Of a DNA stretch of 12,206 nt, positions 7,587 through 12,206 are shown piece after piece (positions within the stretch are counted from its first letter, which is position 1; each line of letters begins with the position of its first letter). Where the stretch lies: contig CAIYSK010000095.1 in NCBI GenBank assembly GCA_903928835.1, positions 1-12,206 of the forward strand. The letters are read 5' to 3'. The notes beneath the pieces are model-generated. The model was not told the DNA's origin. It searched no databases and was given only the letters and a program-made list of their open reading frames with translations. The position numbers and the translations under genes were made by a program. This DNA comes from an uncultured cyanobacterium (GTDB lineage Bacteria > Cyanobacteriota > Cyanobacteriia > PCC-6307 > Cyanobiaceae).

Positions 7587-10500
7587 TCAAGCAGCTGGCG
7601 GTAATCCCACCACTTGGGTATGGGCTCCGCGGGCCTGGGTAACCCCGATCGTGCGGGTGGCCGCGGCGATCATGGGCCGCCGGTGGCTCACCACCATGAA
7701 CTGGGCCTGGTCGGCCTGGCTGGCAATCAGGGCCGCTAGCCGCTCCACATTCACCCCGTCCAGGAAGCTGTCCACTTCGTCGAGGGCATAGAAGGGCGAG
7801 GGGCGGAAGCGCTGCAGGGCGAAGAGGAAGCTCAAGGCCGTGAGCGACTTTTCACCGCCGCTCATCGCATTCAGCCGGCGCACGGCCTTTCCCTTGGGGT
7901 GGGCCACCAGGGTGAGCCCCCCTTCCAAGGGCGCTTCCGGATTTTCCAATTGCAGATGGCCTTCGCCATCGGAGAGCCCAGCGAAGATCTGACGGAAGTG
8001 GCCGTCCACCGCGGTGAATGCCTCCATGAAGGCTTCCTGGCGCAGGGTGGCCACGGTTTCGATCCGTAGCAGTAGCTCTTCCCGCTCCTTGCTCAGCACG
8101 TCGAGGCGCTCCTCGAGGTCGGCGAGGCGCGTTTCCAGTTGCTCGAGTTCCTCGAGGGCCAGCATGTTGACGGGCTCGAGGGCCTCCATGCGGGCCTGGA
8201 GGCTGCGCAGCTCGTTTTGCAGGGCTTCGAGACCGTTCTCGCGCACCTCGCCTGGGATCTCGGGCAAGGGGTCGGGCAGTTCGCGTTCGAGCTGTTCCAG
8301 GCGCCGTTGGTCGCCCCGTTGTTGCTCAGCGATGGCCTGGAGCTCTTCTCCGAGTCGCTGCCATTCCCATTGCCGCTGCTGCAGGGCCTGGCGCTGGGCC
8401 CCCAGCTGGGCTTCGGCGGCATCCCTGGCCCGGCGGCGCTCGCCAAAGCGCGTCTGCAGATCGCTTTGCTGGCTTTCGAGGGTGGCTCGGCGGGCCTGGT
8501 CTGCCTGGTGCCGCTCCTTCCAGGCGGTGCGCTCGGCTACGAGGGCATTCACTGCCACCACCAGCCGTTGTTCGTCTGCGGCGAGGGCTTCGAGCTGGTT
8601 GCTGAGGCGTTCGGCGGCGAGGGCCCGCTCACGCCGGGCTGCCAGCAGGTCATCCCGTTGGCGGCGGGCCAGGGCCAGGGCCTGGTCGGCGGCTTCCAGC
8701 TCGGTTTGCAGGCCTTGCCAGCGGGCGGAATCTCCTGAGGCCTGGGCGGTCGCCTCGGCGGCCTCGAGGCTGGTGAGCTGGAGTTGGAGGGGCTGCAGGG
8801 ATTCTTCGAGCTCCTTTTGGCGCTGCAGATCGGCCTTGAGGGCCTCCTGCAGCTGCACCAGACGACTCGAGAGTTGCTCCTGCCGTTGCAATTGGGGCGC
8901 GAGGGCCCGCTGGGCAGCACTGCGCTCGGCCTCCAGGGCGGCCTGGCGCTGCTGGCGCTCCAGCAGTTGGGGGCGGATCGCTTCGAGGCGCTGGCCGAGG
9001 TCCGATTCCTTGCGGCGGCAGGCCAGGAGGCTTTCGCCGAGTTCGAGCAGCCGGCGGCGCAGGGGTTCAGCCTCATCGCCGTCTTGGCTGCTGCCAAAGC
9101 TGAGCTGGCCGCCCCGCTGTTGGAGGCTGCCGCCGGTCATGGCCCCACTCTTCTCGAGCAGTTCGCCATCGAGGGTTACGGCCCGGCACCGGCCCAGTTC
9201 CCGGCGGGCATTGGCGAGGTTGTCGAAGACGAGGGTGTCGCCGAAGACATAGCGGAAGACTTCCGCATACACCGGTTCGTGGCGCACGAGATCCACCGCC
9301 TTGCCCACCAGGCCACCGCCCCCTAGACCACTGGCGCCGGTTCCAGTGGGACCTTGGCCCCGCTGCAGGGCGGCTCCCCCACTGGCACCACTGGCACTGC
9401 TGGAGCCACCGCGAATTTTGTTGAGGGGCAGGAAGGTGAGCCGGCCCGCTCGCCGGCTTTTGAGCAGCTCGATGGCCTTGGCGGCGATGCGGTCGTCGTC
9501 GACCACCACCTGGGCCAGGCGGCCGCCGGCCGCCACTTCCAGGGCCATGCGCACGTTTTCATCCACATCCCCCAGCTGGGCCACCGCCCCATGGATGCCT
9601 TCCAGGCCAGCCTCGAGCAGCACCCTGAGGGCGCCGGTGCCCCGGCTTTCCGAGAGGGTTTCGCGCCGGCTATCGAGCCGGGCAATGTCGCGCTCGAGGC
9701 TGGTTTGCTCCTGCTCCAGCCGGCTGCGGGTGCGCTGTTGCAAGGCCAGGGCTTCTGCTAGCTCCTGCACCTGCTGTTGGGTGCTGTGCACGGTCTCGAG
9801 GAGCTGTTGCCATTCGCCATCGGCGGCCTGCAGGCTGGCTTGGGTGCTGCGGTTGGATTCGCCCTCCTCCTGGGCTTCCGTGCCCACCTCCCCCAGCCGC
9901 TCCTGGTTCTGGCGCAGGCGCTCGCCGAGCTGCTGGCGCTCGGCTTCGAGGGGCCCGATTTGTTCGCTGAGCTTCTGGCGGGCTTGGCTGCGCTGCTTTT
10001 GTTCCTCCAGCCAGCTGCCCGAACGGCCAGCCACTTCCCCCAGGCGGCGGCGGGAGAGCTCCACGGCAGCTTCGGCGGTGCGGCAAGCGGCTTCAGCGTC
10101 ATCGAGCTGGCGTTGGTCGGAGCTGGCATCGAGGTGCTGCTGCTGTTGGCGCAGGTCCCCCTGGGATGTGGCCAGCTCCCGCCGCTGCCGTTGCAGGGCC
10201 TCGGCATCGAGCTGGTGCTTCTCCGCCTGCCGGGCCAGTTCGCGGCCACTGGCTTCCAGGCCGGCCAATTCGGCCTGCACGGCAATCAGCTGATCTTCCC
10301 CGAGGGCTTTGACCTCCTGTTGCAGCTGCTCGAGCTGGGTGGCCGCCAGGGCTAGCTCGGCTTCGGCCTTGCTGATCGCTTCTTGATCCGTGAGCTGCTG
10401 TTTGGTGAGGGCCTGCTCGCGGCTGGCTAGCTCTTGGGCCTGGCGCTGGGCGGTTTCAAAGGCCAGCACCTGCTCCTGCAGGCGACCCGTTTGGAAGCGG

Positions 10501-11222
10501 TTGCGGAAGTCTTGGTAGGTGCGGGCTTTGGCGCAGTCGCGCTCGAGTTTTTGGCGATGCGCCAGCAATTCCTGCTGCACGATGCTGCAACGCTCCTGGC
10601 GTTCTTGCACCTCATCAAGTTTGCCGCGGCTCTGCTCGATGCGGCTATCGAACAACGCCACGCCAGCGAGCTCGTCGATGATGCCGCGCCGGTCGCGGGC
10701 GCCCATTGAGACGATGCGGGTGACATCGCCCTGCATCACCACGTTGCTGCCTTCGGGATCCACCCGCAGGCGTCGCAGCTGGGTTTGCAATTGCTGCAGG
10801 TTGCAGGGCACGCCGTCGGCGCTAAAGCTGCTGCTGTAGGTGCCGCCTGGGGCCACGCGTAGGCGGCGGCTGACGCTCCAGGAGGTCTGCCCGGTTTGGA
10901 TCCACGGGCCCTCCTCGGGAGCTTCGAGGCCGGCTTCGGCCCCATCGGGCTGCCAATCGGTGAGGTCAAAGCGCACGGTGACCACCGTTTCAGCCGCCTT
11001 GCCCTGGCGGAGCATGGAGCTGTTGATCAGGTCGGGCAGCCGATCAGCCCGCATGCCCCGGCTGGTGGCCAGGCCCAGGCAAAACAGCACCCCATCGAGG
11101 ATGTTGCTTTTGCCAGAGCCGTTTGGCCCCGTAACCACAGTGAAACCTTCCTCGAGCGGGATCGTGATCGATCCGCCAAAGGACTTGAAATGGGTGAGCT
11201 CGACCTGATTGATGTGAACCAA
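7587..11222 (-). CDS. smc: Chromosome segregation ATPase SMC
   Basis: This is a complete SMC of 1211 residues. The N-terminal ATPase half contains Walker A GPNGSGKS (32-39) and the Q-loop VVMQGDVTRI (about 161-170). A long coiled coil rich in Gln, Glu, Arg, Leu and Ala (about 195-525) leads to the hinge (about 530-700), then the returning coiled coil. The C-terminal half has the signature LNAMSGGEKS (1117-1126), Walker B FYALDEVD with D1148 and E1149, and the H-loop histidine about residue 1180. SMC dimers with ScpA/ScpB compact and help segregate the nucleoid. The start is TTG at 11222, giving MVHINQVELTHFKSFGG, the usual SMC opening; no ATG or GTG lies near. A Gly/Ser-rich stretch interrupts the hinge (605-640). 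The antisense strand has long open Arg/Ser-rich frames that are composition artefacts. Confidence 0.98.
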   Translation of the reverse strand: MVHINQVELTHFKSFGGSITIPLEEGFTVVTGPNGSGKSNILDGVLFCLGLATSRGMRADRLPDLINSSMLRQGKAAETVVTVRFDLTDWQPDGAEAGLEAPEEGPWIQTGQTSWSVSRRLRVAPGGTYSSSFSADGVPCNLQQLQTQLRRLRVDPEGSNVVMQGDVTRIVSMGARDRRGIIDELAGVALFDSRIEQSRGKLDEVQERQERCSIVQQELLAHRQKLERDCAKARTYQDFRNRFQTGRLQEQVLAFETAQRQAQELASREQALTKQQLTDQEAISKAEAELALAATQLEQLQQEVKALGEDQLIAVQAELAGLEASGRELARQAEKHQLDAEALQRQRRELATSQGDLRQQQQHLDASSDQRQLDDAEAACRTAEAAVELSRRRLGEVAGRSGSWLEEQKQRSQARQKLSEQIGPLEAERQQLGERLRQNQERLGEVGTEAQEEGESNRSTQASLQAADGEWQQLLETVHSTQQQVQELAEALALQQRTRSRLEQEQTSLERDIARLDSRRETLSESRGTGALRVLLEAGLEGIHGAVAQLGDVDENVRMALEVAAGGRLAQVVVDDDRIAAKAIELLKSRRAGRLTFLPLNKIRGGSSSASGASGGAALQRGQGPTGTGASGLGGGGLVGKAVDLVRHEPVYAEVFRYVFGDTLVFDNLANARRELGRCRAVTLDGELLEKSGAMTGGSLQQRGGQLSFGSSQDGDEAEPLRRRLLELGESLLACRRKESDLGQRLEAIRPQLLERQQRQAALEAERSAAQRALAPQLQRQEQLSSRLVQLQEALKADLQRQKELEESLQPLQLQLTSLEAAEATAQASGDSARWQGLQTELEAADQALALARRQRDDLLAARRERALAAERLSNQLEALAADEQRLVVAVNALVAERTAWKERHQADQARRATLESQQSDLQTRFGERRRARDAAEAQLGAQRQALQQRQWEWQRLGEELQAIAEQQRGDQRRLEQLERELPDPLPEIPGEVRENGLEALQNELRSLQARMEALEPVNMLALEELEQLETRLADLEERLDVLSKEREELLLRIETVATLRQEAFMEAFTAVDGHFRQIFAGLSDGEGHLQLENPEAPLEGGLTLVAHPKGKAVRRLNAMSGGEKSLTALSFLFALQRFRPSPFYALDEVDSFLDGVNVERLAALIASQADQAQFMVVSHRRPMIAAATRTIGVTQARGAHTQVVGLPPAA
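9303..9410 (-). other. Gly/Ser/Ala-rich insertion in the SMC hinge coding region
   Basis: Residues about 605-640 of SMC lie between LTFLPLNKIR and VGKAVDLV and consist almost only of Gly, Ser, Ala, Thr and Gln (for example GGSSSASGASGGAAL and GASGLGGGGLVG). The flanking hinge sequence is well conserved and the frame is unbroken, so this is an in-frame flexible loop rather than damage. It probably projects from the hinge surface, where the two SMC chains meet or bind DNA; this placement is inferred. Confidence 0.75.
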
Positions 11223-11246
11223 CAGGCCCGTGCGCCGAGCAGCAGA

Positions 11247-11274
11247 AATGTAGCGGACCCTTCCAGAATCTCAA
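11247..11274 (-). promoter_or_regulatory. Candidate sigma70-type promoter of smc
   Basis: On the minus strand TTGAGA (11274-11269; 5 of 6 to TTGACA) is followed after 16 bases by TACATT (11252-11247; 4 of 6 to TATAAT). Transcription would begin near 11240, about 18 bases before the TTG start of smc. The motifs are seen directly, but matches of this quality also arise by chance. Confidence 0.35.
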
Positions 11275-11320
11275 CCCCCTCCTTAGCTTGGGTGATAAGA
11301 GCTCCGATGCGGCCGCAGCT

Positions 11321-11755
11321 ATGACCCCTGAAAGCCCTGTGCGGGAGGCCCCGCAACACCCCGGACTCGACAGTTTTCGCGAACGCTTCGAGACCCTGAT
11401 CCCCACGATTCAGCGGGAATGGCCTGACGTGGCCCGTCACACCTTGGAGGCCACCCGTGGCAGCTTCGATGAGGTGGCCGAGGTGATTGCCAGCCAGACG
11501 GGACGCACCGCTGAGGTGGTGAAAGATCAGCTGATTGATCTGCTGCAGGTGGCCGGCGAGCAAACCAGCCGCCTGGCCAGCACCCTGGAGCCCCTCGAGG
11601 CGCAGCTGGAGAGCCTCCTCGATGAACTCAATGCCACCCTCAGGCCCAGGATTGAGAAGCCGGTGCGCGAGAAGCCGCTGATGGCGATTGGCATCGCCGC
11701 AGGGGTGGGTGTGTTGCTGGGTCTGCTCTTGGCTTCAGGTCGCCGTTCGTCATGA
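11321..11755 (+). CDS. DUF883/YqjD-ElaB-like membrane-anchored protein
   Basis: From ATG 11321 the protein has 144 residues; a TTG at 11288 would add 11. Residues 15-110 are amphipathic helices (ERFETLIPTIQREWPDVAR, then DLLQVAGEQTSRLASTLEPL). After the linker RIEKPVREKPL there is a single transmembrane helix (about 119-140, IGIAAGVGVLLGLLLASG) and a short RRSS end. The pattern of a helical soluble part, a V-x-E-x-P segment and a glycine-rich C-terminal anchor ending in RR is that of DUF883, which includes E. coli YqjD and ElaB, C-tail-anchored inner-membrane proteins reported to associate with ribosomes in stationary phase. Similarity is by pattern, so the family call is moderately sure and the function is not. 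Its stop overlaps the next gene's ATG as ATGA. It is divergent from smc across a short shared gap. Confidence 0.78.
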   Translation: MTPESPVREAPQHPGLDSFRERFETLIPTIQREWPDVARHTLEATRGSFDEVAEVIASQTGRTAEVVKDQLIDLLQVAGEQTSRLASTLEPLEAQLESLLDELNATLRPRIEKPVREKPLMAIGIAAGVGVLLGLLLASGRRSS

Positions 11756-12171
11756 GTGAGGTGAGCGATAACGGCCGCCCCAGGGCCCAGGGGCGCTCCC
11801 GCACGGCCACGGCTCGGGCGGCGGCTGGTCGCATGGGGGCGCTGGTGACCTCCGTGATGGACCTGCATGTGCGCATTGCCCTGCAGGAGGTGGATAGGGA
11901 AAAGCGGCGCCTGATCAGTGGAGCCTTACTTCTCAGTGGCGGCTTGGTGCTGCTGCTGCTCGCGTTGATTGGCGCAGAGTTGGCGTTATTGCTCTGGTTG
12001 CATGACTCCCTGGCGTGGAGCTGGATCCACGGAGCCCTGGCCCTGGCGAGCCTGAATGTGGTGCTGGCAGGGATCTTTCTGCGCATTGGAGGCAGCCTCA
12101 CCCAGGGGCCCTACCTGCCAGAAACCACGGCTGGCATCACCAAAACCACCAAGGCCCTGTTGGGGCGCTAG
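11752..12171 (+). CDS. Holin superfamily III/YqjE-like membrane protein
   Basis: This 139-residue protein overlaps the previous gene by 4 bases (ATGA), implying translational coupling. A basic, disordered N-terminus (1-25) is followed by an amphipathic segment LVTSVMDLHVRIALQEVDREKRRL and two transmembrane helices (about 55-83 and 91-112) joined by a short WLHDSLAWSW turn, then a polar tail. This is the layout of the family named holin-X/holin superfamily III, which includes E. coli YqjE. Despite the name, chromosomal members are not shown to be phage holins, and nothing phage-like is nearby. The pairing with a DUF883 protein repeats the yqjD-yqjE order of enterobacteria and supports both calls. 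The role is presumably in the cell envelope. Confidence 0.78.
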   Translation: MSEVSDNGRPRAQGRSRTATARAAAGRMGALVTSVMDLHVRIALQEVDREKRRLISGALLLSGGLVLLLLALIGAELALLLWLHDSLAWSWIHGALALASLNVVLAGIFLRIGGSLTQGPYLPETTAGITKTTKALLGR

Positions 12172-12206
12172 CGAATCTCGTAGTGCAGCCAGCGGCAGTC
12201 GATGCC
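12168..12206 (-). CDS. Probable C-terminus of a minus-strand gene (partial)
   Basis: Reading the minus strand inward from the right edge gives GIDCRWLHYEIR and then TAG. Twelve open codons prove little, but the composition is protein-like and the gene would converge on the YqjE-like gene with the two stop codons sharing CTAG (12168-12171). I do not recognise the family. Confidence 0.4.
   Translation of the reverse strand, partial: GIDCRWLHYEIR

Noticed and set aside
8014..9252. 412-residue + strand open frame, very rich in Arg and Ser
   Set aside because: It lies wholly antisense to the coiled coil of smc. Its composition is what GC-rich Leu/Gln/Glu codons give on the opposite strand, and it has no domain pattern.
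9301..10293. 330-residue + strand open frame opposite smc
   Set aside because: Same Arg/Ser/Ala-rich antisense artefact; smc itself is intact with all motifs.
11752..12171. Possible phage holin signalling a prophage
   Set aside because: The family name is historical; there are no endolysin, capsid, integrase or other phage genes, and the neighbours are core chromosomal genes.

Overview
The window reads as an ordinary stretch of core chromosome from a GC-rich picocyanobacterium of the Synechococcus/Cyanobium type. The evidence is a high-light-inducible (Hli) protein tail at the left edge, a 40-residue PsbX of photosystem II, a Ycf66 protein, a YggT/Ycf19-type membrane protein and an LpxB-related protein of a kind typical of cyanobacteria. 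I see no phage, transposon, CRISPR or defence genes. Assignment below this level is inference, because no ribosomal marker is present.

Layout from left to right. (1) Positions 1-96 hold the end of an hli gene on the + strand. (2) Positions 109-2423 form a minus-strand cluster, read psbX, then ycf66, then two short translationally coupled lipoproteins built from TolB/WD40-like blades. A GC-rich hairpin separates psbX from ycf66. (3) yggT (+) starts divergently from psbX and ends 4 bases from the stop of accC (-), the biotin carboxylase of acetyl-CoA carboxylase. (4) The 145-base gap between accC and a divergent tRNA-Leu(GAG) carries a perfect 9-bp inverted repeat just before the accC start. 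(5) An LpxB-related glycosyltransferase-like gene starts almost directly after the tRNA and is followed by msrB (methionine-R-sulfoxide reductase). (6) A 76-base convergent gap with repeated A-tract motifs separates msrB from a minus-strand pair, smc then a PRC-barrel protein. (7) Divergent from smc is a two-gene operon of small membrane proteins resembling the YqjD (DUF883) and YqjE (holin superfamily III) pair of enterobacteria. (8) The last bases probably hold the C-terminus of a minus-strand gene.

The genes serve photosystem II and thylakoid function (hli, psbX, ycf66), fatty-acid synthesis (accC), translation (tRNA), repair of oxidised methionine (msrB), probable envelope biogenesis (LpxB-related, lipoproteins, small membrane proteins) and chromosome organisation (smc, perhaps with the PRC-barrel protein). 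No gap between genes exceeds 300 bases. Several starts are probably TTG or GTG. I found no previously undescribed system with strong support. The best leads are the paired half-propeller lipoproteins, the smc/PRC-barrel pair with its repetitive tail, the YqjD/YqjE-like pair next to smc, and the dyad before accC.
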